Positions 9,085-18,283 are shown, counted from the first letter of the stretch. The stretch: DNA of 64,000 bases from an uncultured Succiniclasticum sp. (GCA_900544275.1 UQUU01000001.1:260832-324831), one strand, 5' to 3'. Notes: generated by a model from the letters alone, not told the origin. A program made the numbers and translations.

Positions 9085-10815
9085 TCAGCAACTTTCGTTA
9101 ACCACATCAATGGCTCCTCGTTTGTGACATGGCTGCGGTTCTTGCGCAACAGTATTTACGCCGGTCTCTTGTATTTTCCGCAGACGCTGTATCTTACCCA
9201 ACAGCGTTTCCGCCAAGACTTTTTTTTCATTGGGAATCCCCCGGTTCTGCACCTGACGCAACAGATAACGCAAAGCTTCCTTTACGGACCAGTCAACCTC
9301 GGAAGGCAGTAAATCGCGGACTTCCTTACCGTTAAGAGCAAGGTCCGAAGTATGCACCGGCATCTCGTCCCGCGCCCTGCGGATCGCTTCTTCGCTGAGC
9401 AGGCGCCCTTCCAGCATAACGGGTTCCTGCAGCACACCGGCCCAGGTAGCAGCCATATCCGCCAGAAAAACCCCACCCAACTGAGAAAATCCCTCCGCCA
9501 GATCTTTTTCCGTACGAAATTCCCCGCTGACAGCTTCACTGCGGATCCACCGCTGCAGCACCTTCTGTTTATGCACCAACATAGGCGCAAAACGCATGTG
9601 CCTTGCCACCAGCCAGCAGACTCTATCCACAAAATCTGCCGGATAACGCAGGCGGGTCAGGATCGTATGCGCCATTACGGCGCTGACTTTTTCATGTCCG
9701 TGATCATTCGGATAACCATCCGGCGTTACCCCTCGCACTCCCGGCCGCCCTTTGGCCACATCATGCAGCAAAAGCGCCCAGCGCAGCGTCAGATCACGCG
9801 GTCCGTTGTCCACAGCCGCTAAAATGTGTTCCCACACATTATAACAATGAAAGCGGATATTCTGCGGCAGGCCCGGCAACAGGGAAAGTTCCGGCAACAC
9901 ATCGGTATAATATTCCCTGCCGTTTTCCCTGATGCGGCATTGGGTCGCCGCCAGACCGGTGGAAACCAGCAACATCAGCCCGCGTCCGGCCGCTTTGCTT
10001 ACCAGCAGCTTATCCAGTTCCGTACGCACCCGTTCCAACGAAAGTTCCCGGCAATTGCGGCAATCAAAACGGTATCTTTTTTGCAGCGCAAAACGGGTAC
10101 CGGCCTGGCCAAAACCTGTTTTTTGTAAAGGGCCGGTCAACTGAGCATCCGGTCCCATCGTCTTCATGTCTAAAGAAACGGGGCGCCCCTGTGTCAGGAG
10201 AGCCCGACGTAAATTTTCTTCCACAGAACTTGCGGTGTCATAAAAGGCATTGACCTGTGCCGGAGTATCAGTACCTTCCACATAGGTAAAATCCAACTGC
10301 GCCACCAGACGGCAGGCGCGGTACATCCGCAGAGCGTCTTCCCGAAAGCGCAGCCGCGCATCGCCGACCGTACGCAGCGCCTTGTCCTTAAGATCCTGCT
10401 GCCCGCCAAAATAATCGTACAAACGTCCGGCGCTGTCCAGGGCCATCGCATTCACAGTAAAATCCCGGCGGGACAGGTCCTCTTTCAGCGTAGCACAGTA
10501 CCAGACCGCTTCCGGCCGATGGGCATCCGCTCCATATCTCTCTCCCCGGAAGGTAGCGATTTCTGTGGCTTTTCCGTCCACGATCGCCACCACCACACCA
10601 AAATTCCACCCCAGCTTTTCCACCAGACCATAGCCGGCCTGACGTACGACGGCAGCCACCTGCTCCGGACGGGCATTAGTAGTCACATCGTAATCTCCCG
10701 GAAATTCGCCCAGCAAAAGATCACGCACGGCTCCGCCTGCCACATAGGCCTCAAAACCTGCGTTTTCCAATAATGCCAAAACTTTTTTAATATAATCCGG
10801 AAATATGATTTGCAT
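9085..10815 (-). CDS. cca: CCA tRNA nucleotidyltransferase with HD domain
   Basis: Adds or repairs the 3' CCA of tRNAs. The N-terminal class II nucleotidyltransferase head shows GGAVRDLLLG and the DYDVTT metal-binding pair. RNA-binding neck motifs follow (RRDFTVNAMALD, EDALRMYRACR), then an HD phosphohydrolase domain (LLHDVAKGRPGVRG...HGHEK) near residues 350-450. The start is placed at ATG 10815, because residues encoded further upstream lack similarity to the family and AAGG precedes this ATG; this gives 576 residues. Segments between neck and HD (residues about 195-270) are longer than in compact CCA enzymes. Monocistronic between the leuB terminator and the C39 gene. Confidence 0.93.
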   Translation of the reverse strand: MQIIFPDYIKKVLALLENAGFEAYVAGGAVRDLLLGEFPGDYDVTTNARPEQVAAVVRQAGYGLVEKLGWNFGVVVAIVDGKATEIATFRGERYGADAHRPEAVWYCATLKEDLSRRDFTVNAMALDSAGRLYDYFGGQQDLKDKALRTVGDARLRFREDALRMYRACRLVAQLDFTYVEGTDTPAQVNAFYDTASSVEENLRRALLTQGRPVSLDMKTMGPDAQLTGPLQKTGFGQAGTRFALQKRYRFDCRNCRELSLERVRTELDKLLVSKAAGRGLMLLVSTGLAATQCRIRENGREYYTDVLPELSLLPGLPQNIRFHCYNVWEHILAAVDNGPRDLTLRWALLLHDVAKGRPGVRGVTPDGYPNDHGHEKVSAVMAHTILTRLRYPADFVDRVCWLVARHMRFAPMLVHKQKVLQRWIRSEAVSGEFRTEKDLAEGFSQLGGVFLADMAATWAGVLQEPVMLEGRLLSEEAIRRARDEMPVHTSDLALNGKEVRDLLPSEVDWSVKEALRYLLRQVQNRGIPNEKKVLAETLLGKIQRLRKIQETGVNTVAQEPQPCHKRGAIDVVNESC

Positions 10816-10920
10816 AGCGGACCTTGCCTCTATCCTCAGTCTTTTGAACATGAAATTAAAACAGTACTTATTATTGCCGTCCAGCGCATAAAACACTTCG
10901 CCTGTATGCAAAACCGCAAT

Positions 10921-10962
10921 ATAAAAAAAACACAAACCTTACGGGATTTTATCCCGCAAGGT
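10921..10962 (-). terminator. rho-independent terminator of leuCDB
   Basis: On the minus strand ACCTTGCGGGAT and ATCCCGTAAGGT pair (10962-10936, one mismatch) and are followed by TTTGTGTTTTTTTT. It lies 26 bases past the leuB stop and ends the leucine operon. Confidence 0.88.
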
Positions 10963-10988
10963 CATTGTATTTCCTTACTCTTTTATTG

Positions 10989-12065
10989 TCAAGAATGCCT
11001 CTGCAACAACGTCTCTGCTATCAGATTCCCCATTGCCCGGGTACTGACCTTGTGTAAGCCGGCGCCGGACAGATCCGGCGTGCGATAGCCTGCGGCATAC
11101 ACTTTTTCCACGGCCTCTTCAATGGCGGCAGCCGCCGCTTCCTGTCCCAGCGAATAACGGAACAGCATTGCGGCAGATAAAATCGTTCCCGTCGGATTGG
11201 CAATGCCCTGTCCTGCAATATCCGGCGCGCTGCCATGAATCGGCTCATACAGACCCGTACCGTCGCCCAGACTGGCGCTGGGCAGAAGACCGATGGAACC
11301 GCCTAACACCGAAGCCTCATCGGATAAAATGTCCCCAAAAATATTATTGGTCAGAATCACATCAAATTGGCCGGGATTTAACACCAGCTGCATCGCACAG
11401 TTATCCACATAAAAATGATTCAGCTCGATTTCCGGATACTCCTGCTGCAGTTCCGTTACAACACGGCGCCACAAGCGGGATTCAGCCAGAACGTTGGCTT
11501 TATCCACAGAGGTCACTTTCCGGCGGCGCCCCCGGGCGGCTTCAAAGGCTTTCCGGGCAATTCGCTCAATCTCCGGCCGGGTATAAAGAGCAATATCCGC
11601 TGCCGTTTCCACCCCATTGACCAACGCCGCTTCCCGATGCTCCCCAAAATAAATGCCGCCGGTCAGCTCCCTGACAATAAGCAGATCCGTATTCCTCACC
11701 CGTTCTTCTTTTAACGGAGACAGATGCGCAGTGAAACGACTGACCTTCATCGGGCGCAGATTGCAGTACAACCCCAGCGCTTTGCGAATCTGCAGCAGTC
11801 CTTTTTCCGGACGGATGTCCGGAGCCGCCTGATCCCATTTCGGTCCCCCTACGGCCCCCAGCAGTACTGCATCCGCCGCCTTGGCCGAAGCCTCCGTCAC
11901 CGCAGGGAACGGCTCGCCATAAGCATCAATCGCGCACCCGCCTAATAATTGTGTATCATAGTCCAACCGAAGCCCGAATCTATCTGCTGCCGCATCCATT
12001 ACTTCCACTGCGGCAGACACGATTTCCGGGCCGATCCCGTCACCCGGCAACAATGTGATTTTCAT
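10989..12065 (-). CDS. leuB: 3-isopropylmalate dehydrogenase
   Basis: Oxidatively decarboxylates 3-isopropylmalate to 2-ketoisocaproate with NAD+, the third committed step of leucine synthesis, in the cytoplasm. Family motifs: LLPGDGIGPEIV at the start, LLGAVGGPKWD, the substrate/metal segment NCAMQLVLNPGQFDVILTNN followed by FGDILSDEAS, and the NAD-binding EPIHGSAPDIAG. ATG 12065 is preferred over ATG 12071 because AGGGG then lies 8 bases upstream. 358 residues is normal length. It is third in leuC-leuD-leuB, 161 bases after leuD, under the leucine T-box upstream of leuC. Confidence 0.96.
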   Translation of the reverse strand: MKITLLPGDGIGPEIVSAAVEVMDAAADRFGLRLDYDTQLLGGCAIDAYGEPFPAVTEASAKAADAVLLGAVGGPKWDQAAPDIRPEKGLLQIRKALGLYCNLRPMKVSRFTAHLSPLKEERVRNTDLLIVRELTGGIYFGEHREAALVNGVETAADIALYTRPEIERIARKAFEAARGRRRKVTSVDKANVLAESRLWRRVVTELQQEYPEIELNHFYVDNCAMQLVLNPGQFDVILTNNIFGDILSDEASVLGGSIGLLPSASLGDGTGLYEPIHGSAPDIAGQGIANPTGTILSAAMLFRYSLGQEAAAAAIEEAVEKVYAAGYRTPDLSGAGLHKVSTRAMGNLIAETLLQRHS

Positions 12066-12226
12066 ATCCATTACCCCTAAGTAGTCCTTTTTCTATATAT
12101 TTAAGTAACGACATCAAGAAACCAGGAAGTAACGTATTCTATTTATCTGCTTTTATACAGTAGTCCCCTAAGTCTCCTGCATCTGCTTGTTTCAGGAAAA
12201 ATTTCTTTCTCTAAAACGCGCTCTTA

Positions 12227-12709
12227 TCAACGATTCAACTGCTTCATATATTCCACTAAACCGCCGCAATCCGCAATTTCCTGACAAAATTCCGGCAACG
12301 GCTTCGTTTGAATCACGATATCTTTGTTTAAAATCGCAATTTTTCCCGTTTTCAAATCCACAGCCACAGTATCGCCCGCTTCGATTTTTTCCGCCGCTTT
12401 GCCAATTTCCAATACCGGCAGACCGATATTAATGGCATTGCGATAAAAGATACGGGCAAAACTTTCAGCAATAATACATTGCACGCCTTTTACCTTAAGG
12501 ACCATGGGCGCATGCTCCCGGGAAGAGCCGCAGCCAAAATTTTTGCCGGCCACGATCACATCCCCCGTCTGCACTCCCGCGGAAAACGACGTATCGATAT
12601 CCTCCATGGCATGTTCTGCCAATTCCTTAAAATCGGCAATATTCAAATACCGGGCGGGAATGATCACGTCCGTATCCACATGGTCTCCATACCGCCAGAT
12701 CCTGCTCAT
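12227..12709 (-). CDS. leuD: 3-isopropylmalate dehydratase small subunit
   Basis: 160 residues, the short LeuD2 type that pairs with the LeuC encoded just upstream to isomerise 2- to 3-isopropylmalate. Motifs: GDHVDTDVIIPARYLN at the N-terminus, KNFGCGSSREHAP in the substrate-binding loop, and FARIFYRNAINIGLP. It overlaps the leuC stop by four bases (ATGA), so translation is coupled and subunit amounts matched. The 155 bases before leuB hold two copies of CCCCTAAGT and no frame. Confidence 0.96.
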   Translation of the reverse strand: MSRIWRYGDHVDTDVIIPARYLNIADFKELAEHAMEDIDTSFSAGVQTGDVIVAGKNFGCGSSREHAPMVLKVKGVQCIIAESFARIFYRNAINIGLPVLEIGKAAEKIEAGDTVAVDLKTGKIAILNKDIVIQTKPLPEFCQEIADCGGLVEYMKQLNR

Positions 12710-13968
12710 TTCAATACCTCCCCTGCTCCCGCAATATATCCTTTAACCGCGCTGGCCGCTGCCGTATAGGGGCTGGCCAGATACACTTCACTGTCCACAT
12801 GACCCATGCGGCCTCTGAAATTACGGTTAGTCGTGGAAACACAGCGTTCCCCCGCTGCCAGTATCCCCATGTAGCCACCCAGACAAGGTCCGCAGGTAGG
12901 GGTCGAAACGGCTGCATTAGCCTTGATAAAAATATCCACATACCCTGATTCCATAGCCTTCTGATAAATTTCCTGAGTCGCGGGAATGATAATGCAGCGA
13001 ACTCTGTCATGGACCTTATGATCCTTCAGCACTTCCGCAGCCTGGGCCAGGTCTTCTAAGCGGCCGTTGGTACAGGAGCCGATCACAACCTGGTCAATCG
13101 GTATCTGATGAGATTCCCCGACCGGATGAGTATTCTCCGGCAAGTGAGGATAGGCTACCACCGGTTCCAGCTTTGACAGATCAATGGAGATCACCCGTTC
13201 ATAAACCGCGTCCGGGTCCGCTTCCACGCCTTTCCAGGGACGAGTCACACGATCTTTCAGAAACTCCCGCGTTTTATCATCAACCGGAAAGATACCGTTT
13301 TTGCCGCCGGCTTCAATAGCCATATTGCAAATCGTAAACCGATCCGCCATATCCAGTTCCTGCACTCCGGGGCCGGTAAATTCCAGGCTTTCATATCGGG
13401 CTCCGTCCACTCCGATAAGACCGATCAATGTCAGGATCAGATCTTTGCCTTTTACATAGTCAGGCAGTTTACCGGTCAGCTCTACCTTAATAGCGGACGG
13501 GACCTTGAACCAGGCCTTGCCGGAAGCCATCGCGCAACCGATGTCTGTTTGTCCCATACCGGTGGAAAGGGCATTCAACGCCCCGTACGTACAGGTATGA
13601 GAATCCGCGCCGATTACAATTTCACCGGGAGCCACCATCCCTTTGTCCGGCAACAGCGCATGTTCAATGCCCATACGCCCTACCTCAAAATAATGCGTGA
13701 TTTCATGCTGCCGGGCAAACCCCCGCAGTTCTTTACACAATGTAGCTGATTTTATATCTTTGCAAGGCGAAAAATGATCCGGAACCAGGGCAATTTTATG
13801 CCGGTCAAAAACCGGACGTCCGATTTTATTAAACTCTTTGATGGCAGGCGGACCCGTAATATCATTGGCCAGCACCAGATCTACCTGTGAAACCAGGAGA
13901 TCCCCTGCTTCTACCGTTTCCCGCCCTACATGGCGGGCCAGAATTTTCTGTGTCATCGTCATACCCAT
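12706..13968 (-). CDS. leuC: 3-isopropylmalate dehydratase large subunit
   Basis: Aconitase-superfamily [4Fe-4S] subunit of isopropylmalate isomerase. Cluster ligands are in VIGSCTNGR and CGPCLGG; the GADSHTCTYGALN motif is intact. The start is set at ATG 13968 (MGMTMTQKILARHVG), which has AGGAGG at the right distance; a longer open frame upstream encodes nothing family-like and runs into the T-box terminator. 420 residues matches the shorter LeuC2 class. First gene of leuCDB; leuA is not in the window. Confidence 0.96.
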   Translation of the reverse strand: MGMTMTQKILARHVGRETVEAGDLLVSQVDLVLANDITGPPAIKEFNKIGRPVFDRHKIALVPDHFSPCKDIKSATLCKELRGFARQHEITHYFEVGRMGIEHALLPDKGMVAPGEIVIGADSHTCTYGALNALSTGMGQTDIGCAMASGKAWFKVPSAIKVELTGKLPDYVKGKDLILTLIGLIGVDGARYESLEFTGPGVQELDMADRFTICNMAIEAGGKNGIFPVDDKTREFLKDRVTRPWKGVEADPDAVYERVISIDLSKLEPVVAYPHLPENTHPVGESHQIPIDQVVIGSCTNGRLEDLAQAAEVLKDHKVHDRVRCIIIPATQEIYQKAMESGYVDIFIKANAAVSTPTCGPCLGGYMGILAAGERCVSTTNRNFRGRMGHVDSEVYLASPYTAAASAVKGYIAGAGEVLK

Positions 13969-14090
13969 GCTGTCTTCCTCCTCATCTTCCATCATGCAAG
14001 TATTTGATTGCCATTGTTGCCGCAACATGCCTTTACTCCGCAAAATCCTGTTCTTTCTCTTTGCCTGCCCGCTATTTCCCGGGCTCCGCC

Positions 14091-14396
14091 AAATAAAAAC
14101 ACCCCCACCTGTACATACAGATAGGGGCGAAAATTTTCGCGGTACCACCCTGATTTATCTCTTGTTTCTGCGGCTTTTTACAGCCTTACGCCTAACGCGC
14201 GCCTACGTTGTCCGCTACTTTCTTCACAGACACAGCTCCCGGATGAGATGACGCCCTTCCCGGCAGAAGCTCACACCAGCCGCTTCCTCTCTGCGCCGTT
14301 CCCGGTAATCAATTTCCGTTCTCCGCCTTTACTTTTTACCCGGGCAGGGTTCCGATCTCTAAAAGCTCGGTAAGACACTGCTTACATGTATTATAC
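14091..14396 (-). ncRNA. T-box leader (leucine) upstream of leuC
   Basis: The T-box sequence AGGGTGGTACCGCG is exact on the minus strand at 14153-14140. It is followed by a terminator (stem about 14129-14101, then GTTTTTATTT). A long stem I precedes it with AGAGAG-type and CTGGTGTGAG elements. The likely specifier is CTC (Leu) at 14247-14245 in CATCTCATCC, followed by a purine-type A as in other T-boxes. Uncharged tRNA-Leu would stabilise the antiterminator and allow transcription of leuCDB. T-box identity is seen directly; the specifier is inferred from position. Confidence 0.92.
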
Positions 14397-14402
14397 TGTT
14401 AC

Positions 14403-14431
14403 ATTATGGTAAATAAAACAGCAGAAGTCAA
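14403..14431 (-). promoter_or_regulatory. promoter of leuCDB
   Basis: Minus-strand TTGACT (14431-14426), 17-base spacer, CATAAT (14408-14403). Predicted start is near 14396, just 5' of the T-box stem I. A second TATAAT lies at 14395-14390. Confidence 0.75.
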
Positions 14432-14519
14432 GGATTTTCGTTAGCTTTTTCAAATTCATTTAAAAATACTTGCACTCTGTTACGGACGTAACAGTTTGGC
14501 ACAGGATAGTCTCACAGGC

Positions 14520-15908
14520 TTATAACAAAATGTACTTGCAGATAAAGATCACAGCCAGTATGTACATTAAGGGACTGACACGTTTGGCATGTCCGGTCAG
14601 CGTATTTACTATAGCATAAGAAATGATACCGAAGGAAATGCCTTCAGAGATGCTGTAGGTAAAGGGCATAGCCAGAATGCACAGGTAGGCGGGAATGGCT
14701 TCTGACAGATTGCTGAAATCAATCTGAGTAATGGAAGAAACCATCAGGAAACCTACGATAACCAACGCCGGAGCGGTGGCAAAAGCGGGGATCGCCATAA
14801 AGAACGGCGACAGGAACAGGGACAGGAAAAACAGTACGGCTACCGTCACAGCCGTCAGACCGGTACGACCCCCTTCACTGACACCGGAAGCCGATTCCAC
14901 GAACGTAGTGATAGTACTGGTACCCATCATAGCGCCGGCAACCGTACCGCAGGCATCGGCCATTAACGCGCCTTTGATCCGGGGCAGCGTACCATCCGGC
15001 CGCAGCATATTCGCTTTAGAAGCTACACCCATCAACGTGCCCAGGGTATCAAATAAATCGACAAATAAGAAAGCCAGGATCACCACCAGAAAATCCAGGG
15101 AAGCAAATTTACTGAAATCCAACTGAAAGAAAATCGGCGACGGATCCGCCGGCAGGAAGGAAGCCGCCCCCGCTGACAAATTCGGTAATACGCTGAACGC
15201 GCCCAGCTTGGGATTCGGAATATACAGACCCGTTAATTCACAAACTACACCCATGAGCCAGGTGATTAAAATGCCCCACAGAATACTGCCTTTCACGTCT
15301 TTTGCCATCATAATGCCCGTCAGCAAAATGCCGAGGATGGCCAATACTACCGTGATCCCTACCGTATGGAAACTGCCATCCGCCAGAGAGCCTTTAAAAG
15401 AGAACAAAGCGATTTTGGTCGCCGGATTGGCCACGATCACCTGTGCATTAAACAGGCCGATCAGCGCGATAAACAAACCGATACCTACGGAAACCGCCCG
15501 TTTCAAACTCAGCGGAATGACGTTAAAAATCGCCTGCCGCATATTGGTCAGCGACATGAGGATAAAGATGATGCCTTCCACGCAAACCGCAGCCAGAGCC
15601 ATCTGCCAGGAATAGCCCATCTGCTTTACTACGGTAAAGGCAAAATACGCATTTAACCCCATCCCGGCGGACAAAGCAAACGGATAGTTGGCAAAGGCCG
15701 CCATGAACAACGTCGCCAGGCAGGAGGCCAGCGCCGTAACCGTCAGCAATGCCCCCTTGTCCATCCCCGTCACACTGAGGATAGACGGGTTGACCGCCAG
15801 AATATAAGCCATCGTCATAAATGTAGTGACACCTGCCATGATCTCCGTCTTTACAGTCGTACCATTTTCCCGCAGGTGAAAAAGTTTCTCCAGCATACCG
15901 TCCTGCAT
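14520..15908 (-). CDS. NCS2-family purine permease (AzgA/PbuG type)
   Basis: About 462 residues with some 12-14 hydrophobic segments. The N-terminal signature (TEIMAGVTTFMTMAYILAVNP followed by GMGLNAYFAF) is that of the AzgA-like branch of NCS2, proton symporters for hypoxanthine, guanine or adenine. Later motifs LFDTLGTLMGVA and FVESASGVSEGGRTG also belong to this branch. Start ATG 15908 has GGAGGG 6 bases upstream; the frame stays open to 15947 without support. A single gene: serA is upstream behind a terminator. No purine riboswitch is recognisable in its leader. Confidence 0.9.
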   Translation of the reverse strand: MQDGMLEKLFHLRENGTTVKTEIMAGVTTFMTMAYILAVNPSILSVTGMDKGALLTVTALASCLATLFMAAFANYPFALSAGMGLNAYFAFTVVKQMGYSWQMALAAVCVEGIIFILMSLTNMRQAIFNVIPLSLKRAVSVGIGLFIALIGLFNAQVIVANPATKIALFSFKGSLADGSFHTVGITVVLAILGILLTGIMMAKDVKGSILWGILITWLMGVVCELTGLYIPNPKLGAFSVLPNLSAGAASFLPADPSPIFFQLDFSKFASLDFLVVILAFLFVDLFDTLGTLMGVASKANMLRPDGTLPRIKGALMADACGTVAGAMMGTSTITTFVESASGVSEGGRTGLTAVTVAVLFFLSLFLSPFFMAIPAFATAPALVIVGFLMVSSITQIDFSNLSEAIPAYLCILAMPFTYSISEGISFGIISYAIVNTLTGHAKRVSPLMYILAVIFICKYILL

Positions 15909-15935
15909 AAAATCCCTCCATTGTCCCTGATCAGG

Positions 15936-16015
15936 CCGGTAAAACACTTACCGGAGCCCTTTCGGTAACTTTTAAATTATAGTTTATTATACCACGTTTA
16001 TGAAAAGTTTGTGAA
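15936..16015 (-). promoter_or_regulatory. promoter and leader hairpin of the purine permease
   Basis: TTCACA (16015-16010), 18-base spacer and TATAAT (15991-15986) preceded by TGG form an extended -10 promoter. The short leader contains a perfect 7-bp hairpin CCGGTAA/TTACCGG at 15954-15936, some 30 bases before the start codon. Confidence 0.7.
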
Positions 16016-16041
16016 TCGCTTTTTTCTTATACCCTGAACCT

Positions 16042-16087
16042 GCAACAGAAAATCCGGCAGAAGAGTACGGAATTTCTTCTGCCGGAT
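16042..16087 (-). terminator. rho-independent terminator of serA
   Basis: A perfect 13-bp stem ATCCGGCAGAAGA/TCTTCTGCCGGAT (16087-16075 with 16064-16052) followed on the minus strand by TTTCTGTTG, 32 bases past the serA stop. Confidence 0.88.
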
Positions 16088-16118
16088 CGTTTTACTTCCT
16101 GTCCGACTTATACCAATC

Positions 16119-17696
16119 TTACATCTTTAACTGACGCAGACGGGAAAAGCCGGTCACCCCCTGCAACAATTTCAATGTTTCCGGAACCACTTCGTTATCC
16201 ACGGTCATCAGCATCATAGCCACCCCGTTCTGCAGGTTGCGGCTGACCTGCATGGTGGCAATATTGACCCTGGCAGCGCCCAATAAAGTACCGAGCTGCC
16301 CGATCATACCGGGCTTATCTTCATTATTTACCGCCAGCATGAAAGGCATGGGTTCCACATCGAATTGATAGCCGTTGATGTTTTTGATGCGCACATCTCC
16401 TTCCGGTGTCACATTGCCTGCTGCCGTAAACAAGTTCCCTTTAGAATAAATTTTTACAGTAAGCAGATTTTGCGGTGTATTTTCCTTGCTTTCAATCACT
16501 TCCACCCCACGGCCGCCGGCAGTTACTTCCGCATTTACATAATTTACCCGCTCTTTCAAAATCGGTTCAAAGACGCCCTTCAAGACCGCCCGGGTGATCA
16601 TGCTGGTTTCCATTTCCGCCAATGCGCCGCTGTAAATCACTTCCACCTTTTCAATAGCTTCATGCTCCAACTGGTAATAGAGCTTACCCAAATCTTCGCC
16701 CAAGGTGAGGAAGTTCTTCATCACGGCCAGTTCGCCCGCCTGGAGCGCCGGCAAATTTACCGCATTCAGCACCATTTCGCCCCGTAAGGCCGCGATCACT
16801 TCTTCCGCAATGGCGATCCCTACATTATCCTGCGCTTCCTGCGTGTCTGCCCCCAGATGAGGCGTCAGCACACACTGAGGCAGATCAATCAGCGGCGAAA
16901 TCGGTTTCGGTTCGTCCACCAGCACGTCGATGCCGGCGCTGGCCACCAGCCCTTCCTTGATGGCCCTGGCCAGATCCTGTTCATTAAAAAGCCCGCCGCG
17001 GGCACAGTTCACTACCCGAACGCCTTTTTTGCACTTCTCCCACTCCTTGTAGGTGATCATGTTCATGGTTTCTTCTGTTCGAGGCGTATGAATCGTGATC
17101 ACATCCGCCTCTTTCAGCAGTTCGTCCAGCGTTTCGCATTTTTTGGCACTGTATTTTCGGAAACGGGCATCGGCAATATACGGGTCATAGGCAATGATCT
17201 TCATGCCGAAGGCCAGCATACGGGTCGCCACCAGGCCGCCGATACGTCCCAAACCGATGATCCCCAGCGTTTTACCGCAAAGTTCCATCCCTTTCAGACC
17301 GCTCCGATCCCAGACACGGCTTTCAATCATTTTATGGGCCCGCAGAGTGTTGCGGCAGGAAGCCAAAAGTAAACCGATGGTGTGTTCGCAGGCGGACACA
17401 ATATTGGATTCCGGGGTGTTGACCACAATAATGCCCCGCTTGGTCGCCCCTTCCATTTCAATATTATCCACCCCGTTACCGGCCCGGCCCACTACCTTTA
17501 AATTCGCAGCATGCTGATAAAATTCTTCATTGATTTTTGTCACGCTGCGCACAACGACGGCATCATATTCCGGAATCTGTTCCAACAGTTCTTCCCGCGT
17601 CAGGTTCATCTTTACATCTACCTGAAAGTCTTTTTGCGCCTTCAATAAAGCAACACCCTTGTCAGAAATGCTTTCCGTCACAATAATTTTTTTCAT
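16119..17696 (-). CDS. serA: D-3-phosphoglycerate dehydrogenase
   Basis: Oxidises 3-phosphoglycerate to 3-phosphohydroxypyruvate, the first step of serine synthesis. 525 residues, the long class with catalytic and NAD domains (GIIGLGRIGGLVATRM), the catalytic Arg/Glu/His segments (NCARGGL, DEPKP, TPHLGADTQEAQDN), an intervening ASB-type domain and a C-terminal ACT domain (PFMLAVNNEDKPGMIGQLG) for serine feedback. ATG 17696 has AGGAGG upstream; the longer frame to 17861 lies in the T-box terminator. No serC or serB is adjacent, so it is monocistronic between its T-box and terminator. Confidence 0.96.
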   Translation of the reverse strand: MKKIIVTESISDKGVALLKAQKDFQVDVKMNLTREELLEQIPEYDAVVVRSVTKINEEFYQHAANLKVVGRAGNGVDNIEMEGATKRGIIVVNTPESNIVSACEHTIGLLLASCRNTLRAHKMIESRVWDRSGLKGMELCGKTLGIIGLGRIGGLVATRMLAFGMKIIAYDPYIADARFRKYSAKKCETLDELLKEADVITIHTPRTEETMNMITYKEWEKCKKGVRVVNCARGGLFNEQDLARAIKEGLVASAGIDVLVDEPKPISPLIDLPQCVLTPHLGADTQEAQDNVGIAIAEEVIAALRGEMVLNAVNLPALQAGELAVMKNFLTLGEDLGKLYYQLEHEAIEKVEVIYSGALAEMETSMITRAVLKGVFEPILKERVNYVNAEVTAGGRGVEVIESKENTPQNLLTVKIYSKGNLFTAAGNVTPEGDVRIKNINGYQFDVEPMPFMLAVNNEDKPGMIGQLGTLLGAARVNIATMQVSRNLQNGVAMMLMTVDNEVVPETLKLLQGVTGFSRLRQLKM

Positions 17697-17772
17697 TGAC
17701 CTGTCCTCCTGTAAACGTCTTTTCTCGACCAATTCCCTTGCTTGACAACTTTCGACAGACGGTCGCCCAAGC

Positions 17773-18059
17773 AAATAAAAAAGACTCCCGTCCCTGTAAT
17801 AAGGACGAGAGCCTGAAACTGCGTTTGAAAATACGCACTCTGTCAGCTCACGTGGTGCCACCTTAGTTCGCCGTAATCGTATCTTTTACTTACTTTACGG
17901 CCTTCATTTCCGAGATATCGGTCGGACCCGGCCAGGTTGCTACCCCTGACGTCTCCGGAGCGGAATTCGACCCGCGATCGGACGGTTTGCACTGACCACC
18001 GTCTCTCTGAACAGACCGGGATGTACTTTTCTCCTTCATGGAACCTATTCGCTTGTATA
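17773..18059 (-). ncRNA. T-box leader (serine) upstream of serA
   Basis: T-box core AAGGTGGCACCACG on the minus strand (about 17863-17850). A terminator follows (stem about 17813-17783, then TTTTTTATT). Stem I contains GAATTCCGCTCCGG; TCC (Ser, 17964-17962) is followed by G, as expected for a specifier, whereas the overlapping TTC (Phe) is followed by C. Serine fits the gene. T-box identity is direct; specifier choice is inference. Confidence 0.92.
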
Positions 18060-18065
18060 GGTGCA

Positions 18066-18109
18066 ATTATAGGCGTCTTCCGGAGAAAAGTCAAATACCA
18101 GTTGTGTAA
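18066..18109 (-). promoter_or_regulatory. serA promoter with element shared with the aro operon
   Basis: TTGACT (18094-18089), exactly 17 bases, TATAAT (18071-18066): a near-consensus promoter. Directly upstream, TTACACAACTGGT (18109-18097) is repeated exactly at the aro operon promoter (32990-32978) in the same position relative to TTGACT; 19 of 21 bases agree over 18089-18109 and 32970-32990. Confidence 0.8.
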
Positions 18110-18167
18110 TAAATGCTACAATTAAAGCTACTATCCTCTATTTTTCCAAATTTTTTGTTATTCCCAG

Positions 18168-18283
18168 CACAAACTTTTATTTTTTCAAAGTTTTACCATG
18201 TATAACATAAGTTTTTTATTTTACGAAGTTTTCTCTATGTTCGACACAAACTTTTATTTATGCAAAACGTGTACTGGACACAG
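18168..18283. repeat. three imperfect 38-39 bp direct repeats
   Basis: Units begin at 18168 (CACAAACTTTTATTTT), 18206 (CATAAGTTTTTTATTTT) and 18245 (CACAAACTTTTATTTAT), giving periods of 38 and 39 bases. They fill the AT-rich divergent region between serA and the TetR-RND operon, about 50-160 bases upstream of the tetR-type promoter. No coding frame is present. They could be regulator sites or a decayed tandem duplication. Confidence 0.6.

Noticed and set aside
13969..14148. 60-residue N-terminal extension of LeuC
   Set aside because: It would translate the T-box terminator; LeuC homologues start at the ATG at 13968, which has AGGAGG.
15954..16100. Purine riboswitch upstream of the NCS2 permease
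   Set aside because: The conserved core bases and three-way junction of the purine aptamer are absent; only a simple hairpin is seen.
17697..17861. 55-residue N-terminal extension of SerA
   Set aside because: It lies in the T-box terminator and antiterminator; ATG 17696 has a strong RBS.
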